Part shown: piece by piece, positions 29,307-39,465 of the stretch
How the letters are laid out: each line of letters starts with the position of its first letter
Position numbering within the stretch: the first letter of the stretch is position 1
NCBI GenBank assembly: GCA_021778845.1
Contig: JAJYBU010000022.1
Coordinates: forward strand, 1 to 63,976
Reading direction: 5' to 3'
DNA from: Acidobacteriota bacterium
GTDB taxonomy: Bacteria > Acidobacteriota > Terriglobia > Terriglobales > Acidobacteriaceae
Length of the DNA: 63,976 nt
Translations under genes and position numbers: made by a program
Notes under the pieces: generated by a model
What the model saw: only the letters and a program-made list of their open reading frames with translations
What the model was told of the DNA's origin: nothing
Databases searched by the model: none

Positions 29307-30365
29307 GTGAGCGCGAAGGTAGATTACAAGTCTGCGGGAGTGGACATCGAGGCCGGCAACGAAGCGGTGCGGCGCATGAAATCGCATGTGACGAAGACGC
29401 ATTCGGCTGCTGTGTTGACGGGGTTGGGGTCGTTTGGAACGCTGTTTGCGCTGGGTGACGCGCTTAAGGGGTTGAAAGACCCGGTAATGGTCCAGAGCAC
29501 CGATGGCGTTGGAACCAAGAGCAAGGTCACGGTGATGGCGGGGCGGTATGAGGCGCTGGGACATGATCTGGTATCGGCTGTCGCGGGCGATATTGTGGTG
29601 ATGGGTGCAACGCCTCTCACGTTTCTCGACTACCTGGGCTTTCACAAGATTGAGCCGGAGATTGTCGAGGCATTGGTCCGTGGGATGAGTGCGGCGTGCG
29701 TTGAAGCTGGCATTGCGCTGGTCGGCGGAGAGACCGCTGAGATGCCCGCGGTCTACGCGGAGGGCGACCTGGATGTCGTTGGTTTCGTGACCGGCGTGGT
29801 TGATCGCGAACGATTGTTGACCGGTGCGGACATTGCGGCGGGTGATGTGCTCTATGGCATCAATTCCAGCGGCCTGCATACGAACGGATTTTCGCTCGCA
29901 CGCAAATTGATCTTCGAGATCGGGGGCTATGCGATTGATGCGCAACCGGAGGAGTTGGAAGGAAAGTCGATGGCGGACGTGCTGCTCGCGCCGCACCTGA
30001 ACTATGTTGCGCCGGTAAAGAGTATTCTGGACGCCGGCATTGTGGTGAAGGGTATGGCGCATATCACCGGCGGCGGGTTGGTGGAGAACGTGCCAAGAGT
30101 TCTGCCGGAGGGATTGGGTGCAGTGATCGATCGTGCGACGTGGACGCCGCAGCCGATCTTTGTGCTGATGCAGCGGTTGGGAGAGATCGACGATCTGGAG
30201 ATGCATCGCACGTTCAATATGGGCGTCGGGCTGGTGTTGATTGGGCCGCCGGGCTTGCAGAGAGAGCTGGCTGCCGCGATTGCGAAGTTTCCTGCACTGC
30301 GGGTATGGGAGTTGGGACGCGTAGAGGCGAATGCATCGGGAGTACGTTTTGGTGAGGTGAAGTAG
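29307..30365 (+). CDS. purM: Phosphoribosylformylglycinamidine cyclo-ligase (AIR synthase)
   Basis: A 352-residue PurM. The N-terminus 'DYKSAGVDIEAGNEAVRRMK' and the conserved 'STDGVGTKSKV' and 'ALVGGETAEMPAVY' stretches identify it. It closes FGAM to AIR using ATP. I set the start at GTG 29307 because AGGAG (29297-29301) lies 5 bases upstream; an in-frame GTG at 29286 would overlap purL. The gap to purL is only 8 bases, and the stop directly abuts the purC start. Confidence 0.95.
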   Translation: MSAKVDYKSAGVDIEAGNEAVRRMKSHVTKTHSAAVLTGLGSFGTLFALGDALKGLKDPVMVQSTDGVGTKSKVTVMAGRYEALGHDLVSAVAGDIVVMGATPLTFLDYLGFHKIEPEIVEALVRGMSAACVEAGIALVGGETAEMPAVYAEGDLDVVGFVTGVVDRERLLTGADIAAGDVLYGINSSGLHTNGFSLARKLIFEIGGYAIDAQPEELEGKSMADVLLAPHLNYVAPVKSILDAGIVVKGMAHITGGGLVENVPRVLPEGLGAVIDRATWTPQPIFVLMQRLGEIDDLEMHRTFNMGVGLVLIGPPGLQRELAAAIAKFPALRVWELGRVEANASGVRFGEVK

Positions 30366-31319
30366 ATGGAACGAAAGATGCTGCTGGATGCGATTCCGCA
30401 CTGCCTGACTGCGACGGATCTGCCGCTGGAGGCGAAGTATCCGGGTAAGGTTAGGGATACATATGATCTGGGCGATGGACGACTGCTGCTGGTAACGACG
30501 GATAGGCAGAGCGGCTTCGATCGCTTGCTTGGGGCTATCCCGTACAAGGGACAGGTGCTGAATCGCACGTCGCTGTATTGGTTTGAACAGACATGTGGGA
30601 TTGTCGGTAATCATGTGATCACAAGCCCCCACGCGAATGCACTCATTGCGCGCAAGTGCACGGTGCTGCCGATTGAGTTTGTGGTGCGCGGGTATTTGAC
30701 GGGTTCGACTGATACATCGATCTGGACGCAGTACCAGAAGGGAGTACGGAGTTATTGCGGCCATGCAATCCCCGAAGGGATGAAGAAGAACGAACCGTTG
30801 CCAACGAATATTGTCACGCCGACGACGAAGGAGAAGGCGCACGACCGGCCAATCACAGGAGAAGAGATTGTTGCCGAAGGATGGATGACTGCGCAGCAGT
30901 GGGAATTTAGTTCATCGAAGGCGCTGGAGTTGTTTGCGTTTGGGCAGAAGATGGCTGCCGAGCGCGGGTTGATCCTGGCGGATACGAAGTATGAGTTTGG
31001 GGTGGCTAGCAACGGAGAGGTTTTGCTGATCGATGAGATTCACACGCCGGATTCCAGTCGTTACTGGCTGGCTGACAGCTACGCGGAGCGACTGGCGGTG
31101 GGCCAGGAACCCAATATGATCGACAAGGAGTTCTTTCGGCTTTGGTTCCGCGAGCGCTGTGATCCGTATAAAGATGCTGTGCTGCCGGTTCCGCCCGATG
31201 ACCTGATTGCAGAGCTTGCGTCGCGATATATTCAACTGTTTGAGAAGATTACGGGAACCACGTTTACCCCGGACCTGCGGTCGTTAGAGCCAACCGTATT
31301 GGCGAGCCTGAGCAAATGA
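30366..31319 (+). CDS. purC: Phosphoribosylaminoimidazole-succinocarboxamide synthase
   Basis: A 317-residue PurC of the longer bacterial/fungal type. 'YPGKVRDTYDLGDGRLLLV' (about 24-42), 'DRQSGFDRLL', 'KCTVLPIEFVVRGYLTGS' and 'LIDEIHTPDSSRYWLAD' are the ATP- and CAIR-binding signatures. It adds aspartate to CAIR to give SAICAR. The ATG begins on the base after the purM stop (zero spacing), and the stop overlaps purD by 4 bases, so expression is probably coupled on both sides. Confidence 0.95.
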   Translation: MERKMLLDAIPHCLTATDLPLEAKYPGKVRDTYDLGDGRLLLVTTDRQSGFDRLLGAIPYKGQVLNRTSLYWFEQTCGIVGNHVITSPHANALIARKCTVLPIEFVVRGYLTGSTDTSIWTQYQKGVRSYCGHAIPEGMKKNEPLPTNIVTPTTKEKAHDRPITGEEIVAEGWMTAQQWEFSSSKALELFAFGQKMAAERGLILADTKYEFGVASNGEVLLIDEIHTPDSSRYWLADSYAERLAVGQEPNMIDKEFFRLWFRERCDPYKDAVLPVPPDDLIAELASRYIQLFEKITGTTFTPDLRSLEPTVLASLSK

Positions 31320-32638
31320 GTGAGACGATTCTGATTGTTGGGTCGGGTGCACGCGAACATGCGATTGCGACTGCGTTTGCGCGTTCGTCGTTGCAGCCAA
31401 AGTTGGTTTGCTTCAGTGGTGCGCGTAATCCCGGAATCGTAGCGTTGTGCTCTGCGTATGGCGTGGGGAACATTACGGATCCGGGAGCCGTGGCTGCATT
31501 TGCTCGCGAGCAGCACGCTACGATGGCTATCATTGGCCCAGAGGCTCCGCTTGCGGCAGGTGTCGCTGACTCGCTGTGGGCGGTGAAGATTCCGGTCGTT
31601 GGACCAACGCAGGGCCTTGCGCGGATTGAGTCGAGCAAGGGATTTACGCGCGAGTTGCTGACGAAGTACAGGATTCCAGGCAATCCATTTTTCCAGCGCT
31701 TCCATTCGTTCGATGGACTTGAAGAGGTGCTTGTGCGCTATGCCAATCAGCACGTGATCAAGGATGATGGCCTCGCCGGTGGCAAGGGCGTGAAAGTATG
31801 TGGCGATCATCTGCTATCTATCGAAGATAGCCTCGCGTTCTGCCGTGAGTTGGTTGCGCATGGGCATCCGTTTGTCGTCGAGGAGAAGGTGGAGGGCGAA
31901 GAATTTTCGCTGATGAGTTTTTGTGATGGCACGACGTTGCGGCACATGCCTGCGGTACAGGATCACAAGCGGGCGTATGAGGGCGACAAAGGACCGAATA
32001 CAGGAGGTATGGGGACGTATACGGACGTAGATCACAAGCTCCCATTTTTGGACGATACTGACATTGCCGCAGCGCAGGAGATCAACGAGCGCGTCGCAGC
32101 GGCGCTGGCAGAGGAGTGCGGCGCCCCATATCAAGGAATTCTTTACGGCGGATTTATGGCCACCAGGGATGGCGTAAAGCTGATCGAGTACAACGCACGC
32201 TTCGGCGATCCTGAGTCATTGAATCTGTTGACACTGCTGGAGACGGACTTCGTTGGACTCTGTCGCGCGATAGTGGATGGAACTCTGGCGGATATGGATG
32301 TGCGATTTGCTGCCAAGGCCAGTGTCTGCAAGTACGTGGTGCCCGAGGGATACCCGGACAATCCGCGCAAGGGGGATGCCGTTCTGCTGCCAGCGGATCT
32401 GCCTGAGGGTGTTGCGATGTTTCTGAGTGCGGTCGATGTGCAGGACAATGTGCTGATTGCGACGGGTTCGCGAACGATTGCAATTGTTGGAACTGCCGCG
32501 ACGATTGGTGAGGCGGAAGCGCTTTGCGAGCGCGTGGTGCGGGAGATCCCGGGACGGTTTTTCCATCGCGTGGATATTGGGACAGGGACGGCGATTGCGC
32601 GGCGTGTGGAGCATATGAAGGCGGTACGGTCAGCATGA
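31316..32638 (+). CDS. purD: Phosphoribosylamine-glycine ligase (GAR synthetase)
   Basis: A 440-residue ATP-grasp enzyme. The N-terminal 'ILIVGSGAREHAIATAF' matches PurD, except that the usual Gly-Gly-Arg-Glu is Gly-Ala-Arg-Glu here. 'VIKDDGLAGGKGVKVC' is the ATP-binding loop and 'NARFGDPESLNLL' the metal-binding region. It makes GAR from phosphoribosylamine and glycine. Starts inside the purC stop (ATGA) and ends overlapping the purN start (ATGA at 32635-32638). Confidence 0.94.
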   Translation: MSETILIVGSGAREHAIATAFARSSLQPKLVCFSGARNPGIVALCSAYGVGNITDPGAVAAFAREQHATMAIIGPEAPLAAGVADSLWAVKIPVVGPTQGLARIESSKGFTRELLTKYRIPGNPFFQRFHSFDGLEEVLVRYANQHVIKDDGLAGGKGVKVCGDHLLSIEDSLAFCRELVAHGHPFVVEEKVEGEEFSLMSFCDGTTLRHMPAVQDHKRAYEGDKGPNTGGMGTYTDVDHKLPFLDDTDIAAAQEINERVAAALAEECGAPYQGILYGGFMATRDGVKLIEYNARFGDPESLNLLTLLETDFVGLCRAIVDGTLADMDVRFAAKASVCKYVVPEGYPDNPRKGDAVLLPADLPEGVAMFLSAVDVQDNVLIATGSRTIAIVGTAATIGEAEALCERVVREIPGRFFHRVDIGTGTAIARRVEHMKAVRSA

Positions 32639-33207
32639 GTTTGAAGGTGGGTGTGCTTGGATCAACGCGCGGGACGGCGCTGCAGGGAATTCTTGATGCA
32701 GTTGTTGCAGGCGCGCTCGATGTGGAGATCGTACTGATCGTCTCTGATAAGCAGAGTGCTCCGATTCTTGAGCGTGCGGCCAGATACGGAGTGCGAGGAT
32801 TATTTCTCAGTCCGGCAGGGTTGAATCGTGAGGCGTATGACGATCAGGTGAGCGAGGCGCTGCACGCGGCCGGGGCGGAGGTCGTGCTGCTCATTGGATA
32901 TATGCGGATTGTGTCGGCGAGGTTTGTTGAGGCGTGGCGCGGAAGATTGTTGAATGTGCATCCGTCGCTGCTGCCGGCGTTCGGCGGGCTGATGAACCAG
33001 AAGGTGCATGAGGCAGTGCTGGCGGCGGGTGTGAGCGAGACCGGATGCACAATTCACCAGGTCACTGAAGAAGTTGATGGCGGACCCATCGTGTTACAGA
33101 AGCGGTGTGCGGTGCTGCCGGGTGATACTGCGGAGATATTGAAGGATCGCGTGCAGGCGCTGGAGCAGGTTGCGTTCGTAGAGGTGTTGCAGGGATGGAG
33201 GGCGTGA
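32635..33207 (+). CDS. purN: Phosphoribosylglycinamide formyltransferase
   Basis: A 190-residue formyltransferase. '[12 protein letters not shown]' carries the catalytic Asn-x-His pair and '[13 protein letters not shown]' the catalytic Asp region of the PurN fold. The first loop reads '[12 protein letters not shown]' rather than the common 'SGNGSNLQ', a variation from the classical form. It transfers formyl from 10-formyl-THF to GAR. The ATG at 32635 overlaps the purD stop, which decides the start against longer in-frame alternatives. The stop shares one base with the purE start. Confidence 0.92.
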   Translation: MSLKVGVLGSTRGTALQGILDAVVAGALDVEIVLIVSDKQSAPILERAARYGVRGLFLSPAGLNREAYDDQVSEALHAAGAEVVLLIGYMRIVSARFVEAWRGRLLNVHPSLLPAFGGLMNQKVHEAVLAAGVSETGCTIHQVTEEVDGGPIVLQKRCAVLPGDTAEILKDRVQALEQVAFVEVLQGWRA

Positions 33208-33719
33208 TGGCGAAGGCGAAGAAATCTCCCGTGCGGATAGACGTTGGCATTATCATGGGGTCGAAATCAGATTGGTCGACGATGGAAGCAGCGGCCAAGG
33301 TGCTGGATGAGTTTGGGATTGGGTATGAAGCGGAGGTTGTCTCCGCGCATCGGACTCCGGACAAGATGATGAAGTATGCAGCGGGCGCGAAGGAACGTGG
33401 GCTGCGCGTGATCATTGCAGGAGCGGGCGGTGCAGCGCATCTGCCGGGCATGGTCGCGGCGAAGACGACGCTGCCGGTACTAGGCGTTCCGGTGAAGAGC
33501 CGCACGTTGAAAGGCCTTGATTCGCTGTTGTCGATTGTGCAGATGCCGGCGGGGATTCCGGTGGCTACGTTTGCGATTGGTGAGGCAGGCGCGAAAAATG
33601 CAGGATTGTTTGCTGCGTCAATCCTGGCACTGGAAGATAGGACGACGGCACAGAGGCTGGAGAAGTTTCGCAGCACGCAGACCAAGACGGTGTTGAAGGG
33701 GCCCGACCCTCGCAAATGA
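33207..33719 (+). CDS. purE: 5-(Carboxyamino)imidazole ribonucleotide mutase
   Basis: A 170-residue class I PurE: '[13 protein letters not shown]' (about 14-26), '[11 protein letters not shown]' with the catalytic His, and '[16 protein letters not shown]'. It converts N5-CAIR to CAIR and works with PurK, the next gene. ATG 33207 is preceded by GGAGG (33197-33201) and overlaps the purN stop (TGATG); an in-frame ATG at 33195 has a poorer site. It ends in an ATGA overlap with purK. Confidence 0.95.
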   Translation: MAKAKKSPVRIDVGIIMGSKSDWSTMEAAAKVLDEFGIGYEAEVVSAHRTPDKMMKYAAGAKERGLRVIIAGAGGAAHLPGMVAAKTTLPVLGVPVKSRTLKGLDSLLSIVQMPAGIPVATFAIGEAGAKNAGLFAASILALEDRTTAQRLEKFRSTQTKTVLKGPDPRK

Positions 33720-34789
33720 TGGAAAAGTCACGGCCAAGGATTGGGATTCTCGGAGCTGGTCAACTGGCGCTGATGCTGGCGCAGGCTGGTAAGGCGTTGG
33801 ATGTTGAGATCGTTTGCGCAGGGCAGCCTGGTGACTGTGCGGAGCAGGCTGCGGAAGTGATATCCGTGGACCTGGATGATGCAACCGCTGTTTCTGCGTT
33901 TGCGGCGCAGGTCGATCTGGTGACGATTGAGAGTGAGAATATCCATGCAGATGTTGTGCAGGGCTTGAATCTCTATCCCAATGCGCGAGCGATTGGAATT
34001 GCACAGGACCGCCTGGTGGAGAAGCGGTTTTTTCAGGAGTGCGGGATCGGTACGGCACCTTTTGCTCCGGTGGATAGCGTGGAGGATTTCAAGCAGGCGA
34101 TTGAAGTGACTGGGCTGCCAGCCATCCTGAAGACGCGGCGCATGGGGTATGACGGTAAGGGACAGGTGAGACTGCGCGAGTTTGCGGATGCGTTTGCGGC
34201 GTGGGAGGAAGTTGGCGGCGTGCCCTGCATCCTTGAAGGGATGGTGAAGTTCGATGCCGAAGTGTCGCTGATTGCAGCGCGCGGTCGGACGGGGCGGATT
34301 GTGTTTTATCCGCTGATCGAGAATCATCACTCAGAAGGCATTCTTCGCACTTCCATTGCGCCCTTTGTCGATGCAGCGCTTCAGCAACTCGCAGAGAAGT
34401 ATCTGATGGTGCTGCTGGAGAAGCTGGAGTATGTGGGCGTGCTGGCTGTCGAGTTCTTCGTGGTTGGCGACAAGTTGCTGGCCAATGAGATGGCGCCGCG
34501 CGTGCACAACTCTGGCCACTGGACGATTGAAGGGGCAGAGACTTCGCAGTTTGAAAATCATTTGCGGGCAATTACGGGGATGGATCTGGGTAGCACACAG
34601 AGCCGGTCGATGGTCATGCTCAACTGCATCGGGTCGATGCCTGCTGAGCGTGAGACCGCGGCGTTTCCTCAGATGTTTCGCCACGACTATGGCAAGGAGG
34701 CGAGGCCCGGACGCAAGGTCGGACACCTCACCCTGCCTGCGACGGAGAGTGCGGCGATTGCCGAGTGGCAGAGGCGGCTACAAGGCTGA
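33716..34789 (+). CDS. purK: N5-carboxyaminoimidazole ribonucleotide synthase
   Basis: A 357-residue ATP-grasp protein: N-terminal '[17 protein letters not shown]', '[17 protein letters not shown]' (ATP loop), and '[20 protein letters not shown]' near residue 265, diagnostic of PurK. It carboxylates AIR with ATP and bicarbonate. It is last in the cluster and ends 15 bp from the convergent efflux operon. With purE it completes the bacterial two-step AIR carboxylation. Confidence 0.95.
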   Translation: MMEKSRPRIGILGAGQLALMLAQAGKALDVEIVCAGQPGDCAEQAAEVISVDLDDATAVSAFAAQVDLVTIESENIHADVVQGLNLYPNARAIGIAQDRLVEKRFFQECGIGTAPFAPVDSVEDFKQAIEVTGLPAILKTRRMGYDGKGQVRLREFADAFAAWEEVGGVPCILEGMVKFDAEVSLIAARGRTGRIVFYPLIENHHSEGILRTSIAPFVDAALQQLAEKYLMVLLEKLEYVGVLAVEFFVVGDKLLANEMAPRVHNSGHWTIEGAETSQFENHLRAITGMDLGSTQSRSMVMLNCIGSMPAERETAAFPQMFRHDYGKEARPGRKVGHLTLPATESAAIAEWQRRLQG

Positions 34790-34804
34790 TCCGTGAGGTG
34801 GCCT

Positions 34805-36250
34805 TTACCAGCCGCCGCCGAGTGCGTTGTAGAGCTGAACCAGAGACTGCGCTTCCTGCTGCTGGGCTGACGCGAGCGTGAGTTGCGAGTTGTAGAGATT
34901 GGTGTCGTTGGTCAGCACTTCCAGATAGCTGGTAGAACCGCCGCTGTAACGCATGCGCGCGAGACGCACGGCATCGGCGGACGCAGATGTCTGCTTCTCC
35001 TGCTGCTCGCGATATTCGCGGGTCTTGCTATACGCGATGAGTGCGTTCGAGACGTCGCGCAATGCTCCGGCGATGGTCTGCTGATATGTGTCGAGAAGTT
35101 CTTTGTGCGCTGCTTGTGCGAGGCGATAGTTGTTGCGGATCTTGCCTGCATCGAAGATGGGTTGGGAGAGACTGCCGACCGCATAGTAGTATGCGTTGGC
35201 GGGGTTGACCAAACCATCGAGCTGGCTGCTGGCGACGCCACCGGAGCCCGAGAGTGAAAGTTGCGGGAAGTATTCGGCGCGGGCCACTCCGATGTTTGCG
35301 TTGGCCTGGATGAGGAGCTGTTCGGCGCGACGTACGTCGGGACGGCGCTCGAGCAGGTCGGAGGGCAGGCCAACGGGAACGTTCGCAGGGTGCGGCGCGT
35401 CGGCGATCGAGACGTCTTTTTCGCTGCGAGCGATGGGGCCGGGATCGCGGCCGAGGAGCAGACGCAGGTTGTTTTCCTGTTGCTCGATCTGACTCTCGAT
35501 GGCGGGAATCTGCGCCTGGGCCGCGTAGTAGAGTTCTTCAGCCTGGCGCACGTCGGCCATGGTGCCGGCGCCGCCCTGCTCAAGCTTCCGGGTGAGATCG
35601 AGTGATTGCTTGCGTGCGTCGAGGGTGTTGCGGGTGATGGCGAGCTCAGCATCGAGGGTGCGGAGCTGATAGTACGCGGTTGCTACGTTCTCGATGAGTG
35701 TGCTGTAGGTGGTTTGCTGGGCCCACTCGGTGGCGCTAAGAGAAGCGCGCGCGGCTTCGGTCTGGCGACGGTAGTAGCCCCAGAAATCGAGGTTCCATGC
35801 GACCGAGGCGGTGAGGCCGCCGGAGAAATAGTTGGTCTGCGTGTTGCTATTGGAACTGCTCGAGTTGTTGCTCAGGCCACTGAGCAGGCTGCTGGGCAGA
35901 CCGAGTGCGTCGTAGGTTGCTCCGACGCTGAGTGTGGGATACTGGCCGGCCTTGGTGATGCCCAACTGGGCCTGCTCTTCGAGCACGCGGTCGGCGGCGA
36001 TCTTCACGTCATAGTTGTTCTTGAGCGCCTCTGCGATGAGTTGCTGAAGCACAGGATCAGTGAAGACCGTGCTCCACTTCTGCGCTCCCAGCGGCGTGGA
36101 GTTAGCGGTTGTTGTGATGTCCGGTGCAAGGGCTCCGCGATAGTTTGCGGGCGTGTCAATGATGGGCCGCTTGTAGTTGGGTCCAACCTTGCACCCTGTG
36201 ATGGAGCTGGCGAGTGCTAGCGCGGAAAGTGCGCGTGTGAGGCGGTTCAT
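34805..36250 (-). CDS. RND efflux outer-membrane lipoprotein (NodT/OprM type)
   Basis: A 481-residue TolC-like channel protein. The signal peptide ends in the lipobox 'ITGC' with Cys20, followed by 'KVGPNYKRP', the usual mature start of NodT-type lipoproteins. Two repeats of long helices and 'LLERRPDVRRAEQLLIQANA' identify the OEP family. Start: the ATG at 36250 overlaps the pump gene stop (ATGA) and directly precedes the signal peptide, although the frame is open for 85 codons further. It should form the outer-membrane duct of the tripartite pump. Confidence 0.92.
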   Translation of the reverse strand: MNRLTRALSALALASSITGCKVGPNYKRPIIDTPANYRGALAPDITTTANSTPLGAQKWSTVFTDPVLQQLIAEALKNNYDVKIAADRVLEEQAQLGITKAGQYPTLSVGATYDALGLPSSLLSGLSNNSSSSNSNTQTNYFSGGLTASVAWNLDFWGYYRRQTEAARASLSATEWAQQTTYSTLIENVATAYYQLRTLDAELAITRNTLDARKQSLDLTRKLEQGGAGTMADVRQAEELYYAAQAQIPAIESQIEQQENNLRLLLGRDPGPIARSEKDVSIADAPHPANVPVGLPSDLLERRPDVRRAEQLLIQANANIGVARAEYFPQLSLSGSGGVASSQLDGLVNPANAYYYAVGSLSQPIFDAGKIRNNYRLAQAAHKELLDTYQQTIAGALRDVSNALIAYSKTREYREQQEKQTSASADAVRLARMRYSGGSTSYLEVLTNDTNLYNSQLTLASAQQQEAQSLVQLYNALGGGW

Positions 36251-39200
36251 GCCTGGCCTCCCGTGGAATGTGTGGAGTCGTGGTGGGGATCGTTTGACTT
36301 GTGGGGGTTGGGATGTCCCTTGACCTCCAGTGAAGCGCTGTGGTCCTGACCGAAGCGGCTTGCGACACGCTCGGCGAGCGAGAAGGTGACGGGAATAAGG
36401 AAGATTGAGATGAGGGTTGCAGCGAGCATGCCGCCGATGACCGTGGTCCCAAGGATCTGACGAGAAACGCCACCAGATCCACTGGCAAACCACAGAGGAA
36501 CGCAACCCAGAATAAAGGCGAAGGCGGTCATCAGAATGGGGCGGAAGCGGAGACGGGCACCGTTCATCGCAGCTTCAAAGAGCGTCTCGCCCTTCTCGTA
36601 CTCGTTCTTTGCGAACTCGACGATGAGGATGGCGTTCTTGGCCGAGAGGCCGATGAGCATGACGAGGCCGATCTGTGCGTAGACATCATTTTCCAGGTGT
36701 CGGAACGTGAGCGCGAGATAGGCTCCGAAGATCGCGACCGGCGTGCTGAGCAGAACTCCGAAGGGCAGTGACCAGCTTTCATATTGTGCGGCTAGGATCA
36801 GGAAACAGAAGAGGATAGAAAGTGCGTAGACGACCCATGCGGGCATGCTTTGTTGGGCCTTGTGTTCCTGGAAGCTCATACCCGAGTAGTCGAAGCCCAT
36901 GCCCTGCGGCATTGTCTGGGCGAAGGTTTGCTCGAGTCCGGACATGACCTGGCCGGAGCTATAGCCGGGCTTGGCGACGATGGTGATCTGAGCGGCATCG
37001 TACTCGTTGAAGCGTGTGGTGAACTCGGGACCCGTGGTGCGGCGGACCGTGGTGAGCGCACTGAGCGGAACGCGGTTTCCATTGGCCGCTATGACGTAAA
37101 ACTGGCCGATGTTGTCAATGTTTGAGCGCGAGTCGCCGTCAGCTTCGACGTAGGTTTGCCACTGGCGGCCAAAGCGGTTGAAGTAATTCACCAGCGAGCC
37201 GCCCATGAAGGCCTGCATTGTGGTGTAGACGTCAGCGAGGTTGACCTGCTGCTGTACAACTTTCTCGCGGTCGACATCGACGTAGAGCTGTGGAACGGCG
37301 GGATAGTAGGTGGGGATCGCAGCGGCGATCTCGGGACGCTTGCTGAGAGCGCCGAGGAACTTGTAGAGGTTGGCGGTGAGGAACTGCGGATCGCTGTTTC
37401 CCGAGCGATCTTCGAGGACGAAGCTGACACCGCCAGAACTGCCCAGGCCGGGGATGGCGGGTGGTGGAAAGGAGAAGGCCAGTCCTTGCTTGATGCCGCC
37501 CAGTGATTTGGCGAGGTTCTGCTGAATGGTTGTGAACTGCTCCTCGTGACTCGTACGCTGCTCCCAGGGCTTGAGGGTGACGAAGTAGAAGGCATTGTAG
37601 GTGCTCTCGGTGACGCTGAGCAGACTGAAGCCGACTACGGAGGTGACATTCTGCACGCCGGGAACCTTATGCAGCGCATTCTCGACGTCCAGAGAGGCCT
37701 CTGTGGTGCGTTGCAGTGAAGCGCCCTGCGGCAGCTGTAGCGCAACGAACGCGTAGCCCTGATCTTCGGTGGGAAGGAATCCTCCGGGAAGTCTTGTACC
37801 CAGCAGTACAACGAAGATGCTGAGAATGACGATGACCGCAACCCCGACAATTGACTTGCGAACCAACCATCCTGAGGTGCTGACATAACCATCGGTGGTG
37901 CGGCCGAATACACGGTTGAACCAGTTGAAGAAGCCGGCCATCAGTCCCTTGTTTTCGGACTTTGGCTTGAGCAGAAGGGCGCAGAGCGCTGGGCTGAGCG
38001 TTAGAGCGTTGAAGGCCGAGAAGAGGACTGAGATGGCGATGGTGATCGCGAACTGCTGATAGAGGCGGCCGGTGATGCCGGGGATAAAGGCCGTGGGGAT
38101 AAAGACGGCTGAGAGGATGAGCGCGATGGCTACCACCGGACTCGCAACTTGCTCCATGGCAGCGTAGGCGGCATCGAGCGGTGTCATGCCCTCTTCGATG
38201 TGGTGCTCTACGGCCTCGACGACTACGATGGCGTCATCGACGACCAGGCCGATGGCAAGGACGAGGCCAAAGAGTGAGAGCGTATTGATGGAGAAGCCCA
38301 GTAGAGGGAAGACCATGAATGTGCCAATGAGCGACACAGGCACTGCCATGAGTGGGATGAGCGTGGCGCGCCAGCCCTGTAGAAAAATGTAGACAACCAG
38401 AATGACAAGGATCAGGGCTATGGAGAAGGTAACAAGAATCTCGTGGATGCCAGCGTTGACAGCGGCGGTCGTGTCGAGTGCGACGTCGTACTTCATGTCC
38501 GGCGGGAAGTTCGCCGTGAGCTGGTTCATACGCGCGCGAACATCCTTGGCCGTTTCCACAGCATTGCTGCCGGGGAGTTGGTAGATCGCAAGGACCGCGG
38601 CGGGTTTGCTGTTGAAGCGGCCGTTGAGGTTGTAGGTCTGGGCACCAAGTTCGATGCGCGCGACATCCTTGAGGTGCAAAACGGACCCGTCGGGGTTGGC
38701 GCGCAGGATGATGTTGCCGAACTCCTCGGAACTGACGAGGCGGCCCTGGGTGCGAACCGTGTAGGTGAACTGCTGGCCGTTGGGGACGGGCTCTCCACCG
38801 ATCTGGCCGGAGGGGTTGACGGTGTTCTGGGCCTGCAGGGCAGCCGTGATCTGCGGAATGGTAACGCCGAGTTTGGCGAGTTGGTCAGGCTTTACCCAGA
38901 TGCGCAGAGCGTATTGGCCAGCGCCGAAGACCTGCACGCGGGAGACACCCTTGACTCGAGTGATCTCATCGACAAGGTTGATGTAGGCATAGTTGGCGAG
39001 GAAGATGCCGTCATAGGTGGAGTGCGGCGAGGAGACAGCCAGCAGCATCAGTGGGGAACTGAGCGACTTCTGCACGGTGAGGCCCGCCACCGAGACGATG
39101 GCTGGTAACTGGCTCTGTGCCTGCGAGACGCGGAGTTGCGAGAGAATCTGATCCGAGTCGGGATTGGTTTTGACGTCGAAGTCGACGGTGAGTTGAGTGA

Positions 39201-39462
39201 GGCCGTTGCTGGCGTTGGTCGACTCCATGTAGTTCATGTTGTCGACGCCATTCATCTGCTGCTCGAGCGGAGTCGCGACCGCCTGTTCGAGAGTCTTGGC
39301 GTCGGCACCGGGGTAGATGGCCTGAACCAGAATCTCGGGCGGGACGATATTCGGAAACTGTGCTGTCGGCAGGGTCAGCAAGGAGATGAGGCCACCGATC
39401 ACCATGAGGATGGCGATCACCATGGCCACGATGGGCCGACTGATGAAGAACTTCGAGATCAT
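36247..39462 (-). CDS. RND efflux pump, inner-membrane permease (AcrB/MexB type)
   Basis: A 1071-residue HAE1-family pump. 'FFISRPIVAMVIAILMVIGG' starts the first membrane helix, a large periplasmic loop follows, and the TM4 region 'LVLAIGLVVDDAIVVVEAVE' holds the two adjacent Asp residues used in proton relay. The second half repeats the layout, with 'IGLVMLIGLSAKNAILIVEF'. It exports hydrophobic compounds or drugs by proton antiport; specificity unknown. Gene order adaptor-permease-channel with gaps of 3 and -4 bases shows an operon. Confidence 0.95.
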   Translation of the reverse strand: MISKFFISRPIVAMVIAILMVIGGLISLLTLPTAQFPNIVPPEILVQAIYPGADAKTLEQAVATPLEQQMNGVDNMNYMESTNASNGLTQLTVDFDVKTNPDSDQILSQLRVSQAQSQLPAIVSVAGLTVQKSLSSPLMLLAVSSPHSTYDGIFLANYAYINLVDEITRVKGVSRVQVFGAGQYALRIWVKPDQLAKLGVTIPQITAALQAQNTVNPSGQIGGEPVPNGQQFTYTVRTQGRLVSSEEFGNIILRANPDGSVLHLKDVARIELGAQTYNLNGRFNSKPAAVLAIYQLPGSNAVETAKDVRARMNQLTANFPPDMKYDVALDTTAAVNAGIHEILVTFSIALILVILVVYIFLQGWRATLIPLMAVPVSLIGTFMVFPLLGFSINTLSLFGLVLAIGLVVDDAIVVVEAVEHHIEEGMTPLDAAYAAMEQVASPVVAIALILSAVFIPTAFIPGITGRLYQQFAITIAISVLFSAFNALTLSPALCALLLKPKSENKGLMAGFFNWFNRVFGRTTDGYVSTSGWLVRKSIVGVAVIVILSIFVVLLGTRLPGGFLPTEDQGYAFVALQLPQGASLQRTTEASLDVENALHKVPGVQNVTSVVGFSLLSVTESTYNAFYFVTLKPWEQRTSHEEQFTTIQQNLAKSLGGIKQGLAFSFPPPAIPGLGSSGGVSFVLEDRSGNSDPQFLTANLYKFLGALSKRPEIAAAIPTYYPAVPQLYVDVDREKVVQQQVNLADVYTTMQAFMGGSLVNYFNRFGRQWQTYVEADGDSRSNIDNIGQFYVIAANGNRVPLSALTTVRRTTGPEFTTRFNEYDAAQITIVAKPGYSSGQVMSGLEQTFAQTMPQGMGFDYSGMSFQEHKAQQSMPAWVVYALSILFCFLILAAQYESWSLPFGVLLSTPVAIFGAYLALTFRHLENDVYAQIGLVMLIGLSAKNAILIVEFAKNEYEKGETLFEAAMNGARLRFRPILMTAFAFILGCVPLWFASGSGGVSRQILGTTVIGGMLAATLISIFLIPVTFSLAERVASRFGQDHSASLEVKGHPNPHKSNDPHHDSTHSTGGQA

Positions 39463-39465
39463 GAG

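Noticed and set aside
29112..30842. 576-codon minus-strand frame spanning purL, purM and purC
   Set aside because: It crosses three well-supported genes on the other strand and has no recognisable domain.
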